64,000 bases of DNA from Kistimonas asteriae. Its GTDB lineage: Bacteria; Pseudomonadota; Gammaproteobacteria; Pseudomonadales; Endozoicomonadaceae. The stretch covers positions 24,582 to 88,581 of the forward strand of contig NZ_JAEVHF010000020.1 in the NCBI RefSeq assembly GCF_018263925.1. Direction: 5' to 3'. The position numbers and the translations under genes are program-made. Below, in pieces: positions 1 through 7,833 of the stretch; the stretch's first letter is position 1, and each line of letters starts with the position of its first letter. The notes beneath the pieces are model-generated. The model was given only the letters and a program-made list of their open reading frames with translations, had not been told where the DNA came from and did not search any database.

Positions 1-363
1 TCCGGATCAACCGGAAAAGAAGAAGCAGCAACACCGAACTACGCAGCGTTAACCATCACGACACCGGAAGAAAAGGAAAACCTGCGTAACCCCACTGAAA
101 TCACCGTGAAAACCAATATCAGCCCCGAGCTGCTTAACGGACACTATATCCGCCTTATGCAGAATGGTAGAGAGGTTGGCCTCAGCAAGGATGGCACCTT
201 CATCATCAAGGAACCCTACCGGGGTGAACATACCCTGACAGCGCAAGTCGTCGACAAGCGTAAAAAGGTATTACTCACCAGTACGCCCCGCACCATTTAT
301 GTCTATCGTCACTCAGCCCTGTTCAATCCCCAGCCCACGCCGCCTATTGCACCAGCGCCCTGA
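1..363 (+). CDS. DUF4124-type protein, C-terminal part (5' end outside window)
   Basis: The frame is open from base 1 to a TGA at 361-363, so only the last 120 residues are present. The visible part is a beta-rich domain (ITVKTNISPELLNGHYIRL, then NGREVGLSKDGTFIIKEPYRGEHTLTA) followed by a Pro-rich tail. This matches, from memory, the C-terminal Ig-like half of DUF4124 proteins that sit between glnA and ntrB in Pseudomonas and relatives. The location immediately before ntrB supports that reading. The function of the family is unknown; it is usually a secreted or periplasmic protein. The N-terminal DUF4124 domain itself cannot be checked here. Confidence 0.75.
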   Translation, partial: SGSTGKEEAATPNYAALTITTPEEKENLRNPTEITVKTNISPELLNGHYIRLMQNGREVGLSKDGTFIIKEPYRGEHTLTAQVVDKRKKVLLTSTPRTIYVYRHSALFNPQPTPPIAPAP

Positions 364-393
364 AGCCGGGCCAGACGTTAAACATAACTCTCA

Positions 394-423
394 AACAAAA
401 CGCACCTTATTGGTGCGTTTTGC
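394..423 (+). terminator. Hairpin after the DUF4124 gene; also fits an NtrC box
   Basis: AAAACGCACC (397-406) pairs with GGTGCGTTTT (412-421) around a 5-base loop, ending in a T run, so it can terminate the upstream gene. The core GCACC-N5-GGTGC also has the spacing of the NtrC operator consensus (TGCACC-N5-GGTGCA). Either or both roles are possible. The same core occurs in the hairpin at 49015-49031, where no NtrC function is expected, which favours the terminator reading. Confidence 0.6.
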
Positions 424-513
424 AATCTATGTCAAAATGGCATGCCCTAAAAAGTATCACACTGGCATACAACACAGGCACCAGGCGGGTAGTGCACAAT
501 ATAATCCCGGTAC

Positions 514-529
514 TGGTTTGCTTCTTGCA
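514..529 (+). promoter_or_regulatory. Candidate sigma-54 promoter of ntrB
   Basis: TGG at 514-516 and TTGCA at 525-529 have the exact GG-N10-GC spacing of a -24/-12 promoter. The CACG part of the -24 element is replaced by TTTG. It lies 20 bases before the ntrB start, with a GGGGGAG ribosome site at 536-542 between. The palindrome at 401-417 would lie about 130 bases upstream of the expected start of transcription, a usual enhancer distance. This is inference from spacing only. Confidence 0.4.
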
Positions 530-548
530 TTAATCGGGGGAGTGCAAC

Positions 549-1670
549 ATGCAACCGGATTATCCACAAGAATTATTACTGCCCATGTATCAGACATTAC
601 TGGAAAACCTGACCACAGCCGTACTGGCCTTTGATGCAGGATTGCAGCTCCAGTATATGAATACGGCTGCAGAAACCCTGATAGAAGCTAGCGACCGGCA
701 ACTGCATGGACTGCATATCGATGAACTGTTCCGCGAAGAACCACCCGCCACGGAACACCTTCAGCAGGTTCTGAGCAGCGCCACCAGCTATACCAAGCGA
801 GAAGCCAAACTGCAGCTGCCCAATGGCAGTACCCTGACCGCCGATTACACGGTCACGCCGGTGACCGAGAATGGCCATACAACACTATTAATGGAACTCC
901 AGCCACGGGACCGCCTGCTGCGGATCACCCGCGAGGAAACCATCAAGACCCGCCAGGAAACGGCCAAGATCCTCGTGCGTGGTCTGGCCCATGAAATCAA
1001 GAATCCGCTCGGCGGCATTCGTGGTGCCGCCCAGCTGCTTGCCCGGGAATTACCGGATGAATCCCTGAAGGATTATACCAACGTCATCATTGAAGAAGCG
1101 GATCGCCTGCGCAACCTGGTCGACCGCATGCTGGGGCCGATCAAACCGCCCCAGCTGGCTGAAGTGAATATCCACGAAGTGCTGGAACGGGTCTGCAGTC
1201 TGATTGATGCGGAAACCGGCGGCCACATGACCCTCACCCGCAACTATGACCCCAGCATTCCTCCCATCGCCGCCGATGCCGAGCAGCTGATTCAGGCCAC
1301 CCTGAACATTGTGCGTAACGCCATGCAGGCCATCAGCCAGCATATGCCCCTTAGTGACGGCAACATTACGCTGAAGACCCGGATCATGCGGCAATTCACC
1401 ATTGGCAATGTCCGTCACCGGCTTATTTGCCGTCTGGATATTATCGACAACGGCCCCGGCATTCTTTCCGACATGGTGGAAAACATGTTTTACCCCATGA
1501 TCAGCGGCCGGGCTGACGGCACCGGTCTGGGACTCAGTATCGCCCAGTCCATTATCACCCGGCACAGTGGCGCCATTACCTGTGAAAGCGAACCCGGGAA
1601 AACCGTATTCTCCCTGTTCATCCCCTTTGAACAGCCAGACAGACAAGCAGATGCAGGAGCAGCACCATGA
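549..1670 (+). CDS. glnL: Nitrogen regulation sensor histidine kinase NtrB
   Basis: A cytoplasmic two-component kinase/phosphatase of 373 aa that senses nitrogen status through PII and controls NtrC phosphorylation. A PAS-like domain covers about residues 12-115. The H box GLAHEIKNPLGG places the phospho-accepting histidine at 148. The ATPase domain shows the N box (N257 in NIVRNAMQA), the G1 box DNGPG (300-304) and the G2 box GTGLGLS (324-330). There is no membrane segment, as expected for NtrB. Length is close to the usual 350-360. The ATG at 549 has a GGGGGAG ribosome site six bases upstream. The stop overlaps the ntrC start (ATGA, 1667-1670), so the two are coupled. Confidence 0.95.
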   Translation: MQPDYPQELLLPMYQTLLENLTTAVLAFDAGLQLQYMNTAAETLIEASDRQLHGLHIDELFREEPPATEHLQQVLSSATSYTKREAKLQLPNGSTLTADYTVTPVTENGHTTLLMELQPRDRLLRITREETIKTRQETAKILVRGLAHEIKNPLGGIRGAAQLLARELPDESLKDYTNVIIEEADRLRNLVDRMLGPIKPPQLAEVNIHEVLERVCSLIDAETGGHMTLTRNYDPSIPPIAADAEQLIQATLNIVRNAMQAISQHMPLSDGNITLKTRIMRQFTIGNVRHRLICRLDIIDNGPGILSDMVENMFYPMISGRADGTGLGLSIAQSIITRHSGAITCESEPGKTVFSLFIPFEQPDRQADAGAAP

Positions 1671-3112
1671 GCACAACCGGTAACGTCTGGATCATAGACG
1701 ACGATCGTTCCATTCGGTGGGTGCTTGAGCGCGCCATGGCCCAGGAAGGGATTCAGACCAGCAGCTTCGAAACGGCGGATGCCGCACTGGCGGCCATTGC
1801 GAGTAGGCAGCCCGACGTCATCATCAGCGATGTCCGCATGCCCGGCACGGGGGGCCTTGATCTGCTCAAGCTGATCAAGGAGGAGCACCCTGCCCTGCCA
1901 GTCATCATCATGACCGCCCATTCCGATCTGGATAGCGCCGTTGCCTCCTACCAGGGCGGCGCCTTTGAATACCTGCCCAAACCGTTTGATGTCGACGAAG
2001 CGGTCACATTGATAAAACGTGCACTGTCTCATGTCCGTGAACAGGCGATTCAGTACCAGGGGCTGGAGCGAGCAGCGACGCCGGAAATCATTGGTGAAGC
2101 GCCTGCCATGCAGGAAGTGTTTCGCGCCATTGGCCGTCTGTCGCAGTCCAATATCACGGTATTAATTAACGGCGAATCGGGCACCGGTAAGGAACTGGTA
2201 GCCCATGCCCTGCATCGCCACAGCCCCCGTGCGGCCAATCCCTTTATTGCCCTGAACATGGCAGCCATTCCCAAGGATCTGATTGAATCCGAGCTTTTCG
2301 GTCATGAAAAAGGGGCTTTTACCGGCGCCAACCAGATGCGCCGCGGCCGGTTTGAACAGGCCAATGGCGGCACCCTGTTTCTGGATGAAATCGGCGACAT
2401 GCCCGCCGAAACCCAAACCCGGCTCTTGCGGGTCCTGGCTGACGGCGAGTTCTACCGGGTAGGCGGCCATACGCCTGTGCAGGTGGATGTCCGAATTATC
2501 GCGGCCACCCACCAGAACCTGGAAAAACTGGTCGCCGCCGGCTCCTTCCGGGAAGATTTGTTTCATCGGTTGAACGTGATCCGGGTGCATCTGCCCCGGC
2601 TGGGTGACCGACGCGAAGATATTCCTCTGCTGACCCGCCATTTCCTGGACCGGGCCGCCCGTGAGCTGAGCGTTGAACCCAAGCTGCTCCGCTCTGAAAC
2701 GGAAGCCTACATGAGCAGCCTGGACTGGCCGGGCAATGTCCGGCAACTGGAAAATACCTGTCGCTGGATTACCGTAATGGCCTCCAGCCGGGAAGTGCAT
2801 GTCTCAGACCTGCCACCAGAACTCCTAGACCAGCAACGTTCATCCACAACGGGCAATAACTGGGAACAGGCATTGCGCAACTGGGCAGACCAGCAGCTCA
2901 CTCGTGGAGAAAGCGGTCTGCTGGATCGTGCCGTACCCACGTTCGAGCGGATCATGATTGAAACGGCGCTGAAGCACACCTGCGGCAGACGCCGGGATGC
3001 TGCCCTCCTGCTGGGCTGGGGACGCAATACACTGACCCGAAAAATCAAGGAACTTGGGATGAACGACGAGGAAACGATGGATCAGGAAGAAGTACTGGAA
3101 GAGGCGGTATAG
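1667..3112 (+). CDS. glnG: Nitrogen response regulator NtrC (sigma-54 activator)
   Basis: A 481-aa enhancer-binding protein that activates sigma-54 promoters of nitrogen assimilation genes when phosphorylated by NtrB. The receiver domain has the acidic pair D11/D12, the phospho-acceptor D55 (IISDVRMPG) and K105. The AAA+ domain has Walker A GESGTGKE (169-176), the sigma-54 contact loop GAFTGA (216-221) and Walker B GGTLFLDE (234-241). The C-terminus carries a Fis-type helix-turn-helix (GRRRDAALLLGWGRNTLTRKI). Length and domain order are normal. It is the last gene of its operon; a strong hairpin follows at 3144-3183. Confidence 0.96.
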   Translation: MSTTGNVWIIDDDRSIRWVLERAMAQEGIQTSSFETADAALAAIASRQPDVIISDVRMPGTGGLDLLKLIKEEHPALPVIIMTAHSDLDSAVASYQGGAFEYLPKPFDVDEAVTLIKRALSHVREQAIQYQGLERAATPEIIGEAPAMQEVFRAIGRLSQSNITVLINGESGTGKELVAHALHRHSPRAANPFIALNMAAIPKDLIESELFGHEKGAFTGANQMRRGRFEQANGGTLFLDEIGDMPAETQTRLLRVLADGEFYRVGGHTPVQVDVRIIAATHQNLEKLVAAGSFREDLFHRLNVIRVHLPRLGDRREDIPLLTRHFLDRAARELSVEPKLLRSETEAYMSSLDWPGNVRQLENTCRWITVMASSREVHVSDLPPELLDQQRSSTTGNNWEQALRNWADQQLTRGESGLLDRAVPTFERIMIETALKHTCGRRRDAALLLGWGRNTLTRKIKELGMNDEETMDQEEVLEEAV

Positions 3113-3143
3113 AGCAGAACAATAAACACAAAAAAGAACGTAT

Positions 3144-3183
3144 AAAAAAACCGCTATTCGTTTAGCCAATAGCGGTTTTTTTT
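3144..3183. terminator. Bidirectional terminator between ntrC and deaD
   Basis: CCGCTATT (3151-3158) pairs with AATAGCGG (3168-3175) around a 9-base loop. An A run (3144-3150) precedes it and a T run (3176-3183) follows, so the hairpin works in both directions and serves the two convergent genes. Confidence 0.9.
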
Positions 3184-3200
3184 CAAGCGTTTTTCAGACC

Positions 3201-4952
3201 TTACTGGCGACGCTCACGGCCACCCTCACGACCGCCTTCACGGCGACGGTTGCCACCCTGGCCACCCCCACGACGCGGCGCACGCGGCTGTTCGCCACCA
3301 CCGGGAACCTGTTCCATCTTCAGAGGACGACCACAAACCCGCACTTTCTGCAGGTGCTGCAGGACTTCACCCGGAATGCCTTCAGGCAGATCCACGGTAC
3401 TGTAGTTATCAAACAGCTTGATGTGACCAATATAGCGGTTGTCGATCTCGGCTTCGTTGGCAATGGCGCCGACGATATTGCCCGGCATGACACCGTGTTC
3501 ACGACCCACATCCAGGCGATAACGCTGCATGTTCACATTGGCAAATTCCCGAGAACGGCGCTCACCACGGTCACGACGCTCACGGCCACCATCACGGTCA
3601 TCACGCTGACGAGGCTCACGGGTACGTACCGGCTCTTCCTTCAGCTGAAGGGGACGGTCTTTCTGTGCCAGGAACAGCAGGGCCGCTGCCAGATCAACCG
3701 TATCGACTTCGGTCTGGTGACGCATATCGGTCACAACACCCTTGAAGAAATCCAGCTGTTCACTATCCAGCGCTTCCTGAACCTGCTGCAGCATCTTGGA
3801 AACACGGCGCTCTGCCACCAGCTCACGGGTCGGCAGGGTCAGCTGCTGGATGGTCTGGCGGGTGGCGCGCTCAATGGAACGTAGCATACGGCGCTCGCGG
3901 TTAGCGACGAACAGAATCGCCTTACCCTTACGGCCTGCACGACCGGTACGGCCGATACGGTGAACGTAAGCTTCTGTATCGTAAGGAATATCGTAGTTAA
4001 CAACGTGGCTGATCCGCTCAACGTCGAGGCCACGAGCCGCCACATCGGTAGCGACAACGATATCCAGCGAGCCTTCACGCAGTTTTTCAACGGTACGCTC
4101 ACGCAGCGCCTGGGTCATGTCACCGTGCAGCGGCGCACTGGCATAACCACGGGCTTCCAGTTTTTCCGCCAGCTCAACACTGGAGGTCTTGGTGCGCACG
4201 AAGATAATCAGACCGTCGCTTTCTTCCGTTTCCAGAATACGGGTCAGTGCATCCAGTTTGTTCAGACCGCTGACCAGCCAGTAAGACTGCTCGATGGTGT
4301 CGACAGTCGTTGTTTTGGCCTTGATGCGGACTTCACGGGGATTTTTCAGGTGACGATGCGCGACCTTACGGATCACTTCCGGCATGGTGGCGGAAAACAG
4401 CGCGATCTGGCGCTCTTCCGGCGTATGCTCAAGAATCCATTCGATATCATCGATAAAGCCCATCTTCAGCATTTCATCGGCTTCATCCAGCACCAGGGCC
4501 TTCAGGGTGTCCAGATTCAGGGTGCCACGACGGATATGGTCCATCACACGGCCCGGGGTACCGACAACTATCTGGGCACCACGCTGCAATTGGCGCAGCT
4601 GCTGGCCCATGCTCTGGCCACCGTAGATAGGCAGCACATGGAACCCTTTCAGGTGACGGGCGTAAGACTGGAACGCTTCGGAAACCTGGATCGCCAGTTC
4701 GCGGGTTGGCGCCAGCACCAGCAGCTGGGTAGCCTTGCTGGACAGGTCAATGTTGTTAAGCAGCGGCAGCGCGAATGCGGCAGTTTTGCCGGTACCGGTC
4801 TGAGCCTGGCCCAGCAGGTCACAGCCATCCAGCAGCAGCGGAATGCTTTCTGCCTGGATCGGGGAGGGAGTTTCATAACCCAGTTCCTGCAAAGACTGCA
4901 GGATAGGCTCAGACAGTCCGAGCTCCCGGAACTGAGGAATGTTTTCTGACAT
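3201..4952 (-). CDS. deaD: DEAD-box ATP-dependent RNA helicase DeaD/CsdA
   Basis: A 583-aa RNA helicase that unwinds RNA duplexes during ribosome assembly, mRNA turnover and cold adaptation. The core begins with a Q motif (TPSPIQAESIP), then AQTGTGKT (50-57), PTREL, DEAD (156-159), SAT and the helicase C motifs ending in HRIGRTGRAGR. A DbpA-type RNA-binding domain follows at about 465-545 (YRLDVGREHGVMPGNIVGAI). The tail is Arg/Gly-rich (GGGQGGNRRREGGREGG), typical of the CsdA branch rather than RhlE or SrmB. Length agrees with DeaD (570-630). The ATG at 4952 has an AAAGG site upstream. It is followed by a shared bidirectional terminator. Confidence 0.95.
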   Translation of the reverse strand: MSENIPQFRELGLSEPILQSLQELGYETPSPIQAESIPLLLDGCDLLGQAQTGTGKTAAFALPLLNNIDLSSKATQLLVLAPTRELAIQVSEAFQSYARHLKGFHVLPIYGGQSMGQQLRQLQRGAQIVVGTPGRVMDHIRRGTLNLDTLKALVLDEADEMLKMGFIDDIEWILEHTPEERQIALFSATMPEVIRKVAHRHLKNPREVRIKAKTTTVDTIEQSYWLVSGLNKLDALTRILETEESDGLIIFVRTKTSSVELAEKLEARGYASAPLHGDMTQALRERTVEKLREGSLDIVVATDVAARGLDVERISHVVNYDIPYDTEAYVHRIGRTGRAGRKGKAILFVANRERRMLRSIERATRQTIQQLTLPTRELVAERRVSKMLQQVQEALDSEQLDFFKGVVTDMRHQTEVDTVDLAAALLFLAQKDRPLQLKEEPVRTREPRQRDDRDGGRERRDRGERRSREFANVNMQRYRLDVGREHGVMPGNIVGAIANEAEIDNRYIGHIKLFDNYSTVDLPEGIPGEVLQHLQKVRVCGRPLKMEQVPGGGEQPRAPRRGGGQGGNRRREGGREGGRERRQ

Positions 4953-5386
4953 GATAAATGCGCCTTTCTGGTCAATATAAGGTTTCCCTCACCGAAGGTG
5001 ACGCAAACCTTAGCTGCACATGATAGTTAAGAATTCATGGCAAATGTGTTGGCGAGGTCGAATGCCTGACCCCGTCTGGATATACCCTGCTGCAGAGGCA
5101 ACCTATATCCAGACAGACTCCGGATTCGTCACTCGAAAAGACCGGGGTGTTGCTACCGCAGTACGATAAAGCGGCGAATTGTAACGGATTCCCGCTCAGG
5201 TGGATACTGGGATTCCCGCAGGAGACGCGGGATGAATACCTGTTTTCGCCAGAATTCCGGCATTGTCAGCGGCTTTATTTCCGAAGTAATGATACACCCT
5301 CTCTCTTTATCAGATATGGGCGCTTAAACACCGGTTAGACGCGAAGGTAGAGCCTTTCCACTTGCCTATACTGAAATCAGAAATCA
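4953..5386. other. Non-coding stretch between divergent deaD and the 5405 gene
   Basis: No convincing gene; the short frames in it lack a ribosome site and family resemblance. It holds an 11-bp inverted repeat, GTCTGGATATA (5074-5084) and TATATCCAGAC (5104-5114), with a 19-base spacer, and a degenerate GGATTCCCGC motif twice at about 5187-5235, the second forming a hairpin with CGCGGGAT. The deaD promoter and leader must lie here. deaD genes often have long leaders involved in cold control; this stretch would allow one, but I see no specific cold-box motif. Confidence 0.6.
5074..5114. repeat. 11-bp inverted repeat upstream of deaD
   Basis: The two arms are perfect complements over 11 bases with a 19-base loop. 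No T run follows in either direction, so it is not an obvious terminator. It could be a leader structure of the deaD mRNA or an operator. Role unknown. Confidence 0.5.
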
Positions 5387-5404
5387 GTGAAGGCCAGTCG
5401 TAAC

Positions 5405-6214
5405 ATGGATGTTCGAGTAGTCGGGCTTCACCACTCGCACCGGGGTATACCGGTTGTCGCGTGTGCGCCCAGTCAACAGCAGTTCCGCCTTGGTGGTGTC
5501 GTCAGTCGCTTTTTATTGGCGCTGTTTCTGGCATCTGTCGCAAGCAATGTCTCCCTGTCCAAGGCAGCCAGCCAAGGATCAGTGGGCAAAACCTCCAGTG
5601 GTAGTTTTACCATTACCCTGGTTATACCGCCCAGGTTGACCGTACAGACCTTTGCCGTTGCCCCGGATTCCAGCGAACCGGAAACCGCACAGGCTTCTCC
5701 CACGGATGCCAGCACTGCCGGCAACAATACAAATACAGCGGTCACCGTACAAACCGCCAAACAGGTGTTATCCAACAATCAGGCGCTACAGGCTGCACAG
5801 TCTCGCGCGCAAGCCTCAGACACAACACCTGCACCCTCCAGCAACACAACAGAAACGGAAGCACTGCCTGAGGCGCCCGCAGAGATCATTCCCACCAACA
5901 CCCTGCAGCAAAAACTGTGCATCCAGGGGAATGGTATGTCTCACTACTCCCTGCAGGCGAGCGGCAGCCGGAATGACAGCCGCATGGTCTTGAGTTCCGA
6001 CGGCGGGAATGAAGTGCCCTACCAGGTGGTGTTAAACGACCGATCCAGTACTTCACCCATTAATCTTCAAACACCCAAGACGCTGCCGCTCAGCAATCAG
6101 AAAGACTGCAGCACCTCACCTGTCGTTTCTATCGACTTGAGCAACACGGCCAGGAACAACCTGCAGGACAGCCGCTACTATGGTGCTGCCCAGGTCACTG
6201 TAGCCGCCGAGTAA
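5405..6214 (+). CDS. Secreted protein of unknown function beside a pilus chaperone
   Basis: I do not recognise this protein with confidence. It is about 269 aa from the ATG at 5405; an in-frame ATG at 5387 would add six residues. A long charged N-terminus leads to a hydrophobic stretch (FLLALFLASVASNVSLSKA), which reads as a signal peptide. After it, QGSVGKTSSGSFTITLVIPP recalls the start of spore-coat-U/Csu-type pilin domains. The middle is a low-complexity Ala/Thr/Ser/Pro linker (about residues 80-170) and the C-terminal part is beta-rich with two cysteines. Ninety bases downstream is a PapD-like chaperone gene on the same strand, so a pilin-like or surface subunit role is plausible. This is inference from context and a short resemblance. 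Confidence 0.55.
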   Translation: MDVRVVGLHHSHRGIPVVACAPSQQQFRLGGVVSRFLLALFLASVASNVSLSKAASQGSVGKTSSGSFTITLVIPPRLTVQTFAVAPDSSEPETAQASPTDASTAGNNTNTAVTVQTAKQVLSNNQALQAAQSRAQASDTTPAPSSNTTETEALPEAPAEIIPTNTLQQKLCIQGNGMSHYSLQASGSRNDSRMVLSSDGGNEVPYQVVLNDRSSTSPINLQTPKTLPLSNQKDCSTSPVVSIDLSNTARNNLQDSRYYGAAQVTVAAE

Positions 6215-6305
6215 TCCGTACTGCAGAATTTGCGCTGGATTCCTGTGCGGCGGCTACTTACAATCGCAGTAATACTGCTTCCGCTTTCTGGACAAAGCTA
6301 AAACT

Positions 6306-7013
6306 ATGCGAAGGATTATTACCTCTCTGCTGGTCACACTGCTGTCGGTAACAGCATCGTCGCTGCACGCCAGTATGTCTCTGGATAAAATGATCGTTTA
6401 CTTTGAGCCCGGACAGCCTCCCAGGCAAGACATCATGGTATCTAACCCGGACCCGGAAAACCTCTATCTTCAGACAGAAGTCTATAAGGTGGTTAATCCG
6501 GGAAGAGAGCATGAAGAGCGCATCCGGATTACGGATCCGGACAAATTGAAACTGCTGGCGACGCCTCATAAAGCCATTATCCCCCCGAATGGCCGTAAGA
6601 CGGTACGACTGGTTAGCCTTGAAACACCCAACGCAAAAGAAGAAGTCTATAGGGTTACGTTCCGCCCTGTCGTCGGTGATGTTCAGGCCACACAGACAGC
6701 CATCAAACTGTTAATTGCCTATCAGGCACTGGTCTTCATTCGCCCCGCTAACCCGAAATATGACGTAGTGGCGAAATGGCAAGGCAATAAAATCGTCTTT
6801 ACCAACAACGGCAATATGAATGCTGTATTAAGAAACGGAAAATTTTGTACCAGTAAAAAAGACGACAGCTGCAAACCTCTGTCAGAAGGCACCCGCCTCT
6901 ATGCCGGACAGAGCTGGACACTGGAACTACCCGATTCCAAAGGATATGTCCGCTACGGTCTGTTTGACGGCCAGTTCGAGAAAACCAAAACATTCTCTCC
7001 GGGTAAAAACTGA
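6306..7013 (+). CDS. PapD-like periplasmic pilus chaperone
   Basis: A 235-aa protein with a clear signal peptide (MRRIITSLLVTLLSVTASSLHA). The mature part begins MSLDKMIVYFEPGQPPRQDIMVSNPD, the first strands of a PapD N-terminal Ig domain, followed by LATPHKAIIPPNGRKTVRLVS, which is the conserved P-x-R core strand region, and YRVTFRPVVG. The C-terminal domain is short and contains one Cys pair. Such chaperones hold pilin subunits in the periplasm by donor-strand complementation. No usher gene follows; the next gene is convergent. The pair with the upstream secreted protein may be a reduced or specialised chaperone-subunit set. Confidence 0.75.
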   Translation: MRRIITSLLVTLLSVTASSLHASMSLDKMIVYFEPGQPPRQDIMVSNPDPENLYLQTEVYKVVNPGREHEERIRITDPDKLKLLATPHKAIIPPNGRKTVRLVSLETPNAKEEVYRVTFRPVVGDVQATQTAIKLLIAYQALVFIRPANPKYDVVAKWQGNKIVFTNNGNMNAVLRNGKFCTSKKDDSCKPLSEGTRLYAGQSWTLELPDSKGYVRYGLFDGQFEKTKTFSPGKN

Positions 7014-7034
7014 TACCTGACCCGTCTTCCCATG

Positions 7035-7071
7035 GTCCTGTCATTTCCGGAAATTCAACCGATGACAGGAC
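7035..7071. terminator. Possible hairpin between convergent genes
   Basis: GTCCTGTCAT (7035-7044) and ATGACAGGAC (7062-7071) form a 10-bp stem with a 17-base loop between the chaperone gene and the exporter gene. There is no T run on either side, and the right arm touches the exporter stop codon, so its strength as a terminator is doubtful. Confidence 0.35.
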
Positions 7072-7691
7072 TATACGATCAGTGCCTGCCTCGCCATCGA
7101 GGCAGCAACAATCACCAGAATCATCGCTGTTACCCGGTTCATCCACAGCCATGCGGTCCGGGAAGACAACAGGTGTGAAAGACGCCTGGCACCATAGCCA
7201 AAACCAAAAAACCAGATCCAGGACGACAGAATACAGCCCACCGTAAACGCCAGACGTTGATCATCCGGATACTGAGCCGCCATTGAACCAATCAGCACCA
7301 CCACTTCAACAAGCGCCTGGGGATTAATGAAATATAATCCCATCAGCACCAACAGGGTCTTACGCAGGCTTCTGTCACCTTTACCACTGAGTATCAACTG
7401 CTCGGGTTCAGGATCACTGCGCAACGTCAGCCAAGCGTACCAGAGCAGAAAAGCGACCCCTGCCCAGAGGGCGCTTTTGAGTAGCCAGTCAACTTGGGAG
7501 ATCAGGAGCCCCAGGCCGGCAGCCCCGACAAGAATAAGCAGTGTATCCGCCAGCGCACAGAAAAAAACGGTCGCCAGCAGGTGTTGTCGCAAAACACCCT
7601 GCCGCAAAACAAACGCATTAATCGCACCGATAGCCGCAATCATTCCGGCATTGACGACAAAACCGCGTGCAAACGGCATCAGCAATTCCAT
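7071..7691 (-). CDS. LysE/ArgO-family amino-acid exporter
   Basis: An inner-membrane exporter of 206 aa (202 aa if translation starts at the ATG at 7679). It has the expected five to six hydrophobic helices, starting at FVVNAGMIAAIGAINAFVLRQG, the family's N-terminal substrate region. GLYFINPQALVEVVVLIG corresponds to the conserved Asn-Pro motif of the LysE fold. The family expels arginine, lysine or related amino acids and their analogues. No LysR-type regulator (ArgP/LysG) is adjacent, so the exact substrate is open. It stands alone, convergent with the chaperone gene. Confidence 0.88.
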   Translation of the reverse strand: MELLMPFARGFVVNAGMIAAIGAINAFVLRQGVLRQHLLATVFFCALADTLLILVGAAGLGLLISQVDWLLKSALWAGVAFLLWYAWLTLRSDPEPEQLILSGKGDRSLRKTLLVLMGLYFINPQALVEVVVLIGSMAAQYPDDQRLAFTVGCILSSWIWFFGFGYGARRLSHLLSSRTAWLWMNRVTAMILVIVAASMARQALIV

Positions 7692-7772
7692 GACCTCTCC
7701 CTAGGGTCCCCTTAAACGCATAGTGTGTATTTTCAGGGCTGAAACATTATGACGGGCGCATCACGAATAGCA

Positions 7773-7797
7773 ATGGAGCGGCTTTACACCGCTCCAT
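7773..7797 (-). terminator. Hairpin downstream of gabD
   Basis: ATGGAGCGG (7773-7781) pairs with CCGCTCCAT (7789-7797) across a 7-base loop, 37 bases beyond the gabD stop. On the minus strand the following bases are only moderately T-rich, so this is a probable but not strong terminator. Confidence 0.5.
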
Positions 7798-7833
7798 CCA
7801 GCAAACGAAAACACTGAGCAGTGAATATTGCGA

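Noticed and set aside
478..495. Second NtrC-like site GCACC...AGTGC
   Set aside because: The gap between half-sites is 8 bases instead of 5 and the right half-site is imperfect.
3960..4949. Plus-strand frame opposite deaD
   Set aside because: It is a shadow of the helicase gene; the deaD frame has all helicase motifs.
5147..5338. 63-codon frame between deaD and the next gene
   Set aside because: No ribosome site and no recognisable protein features.
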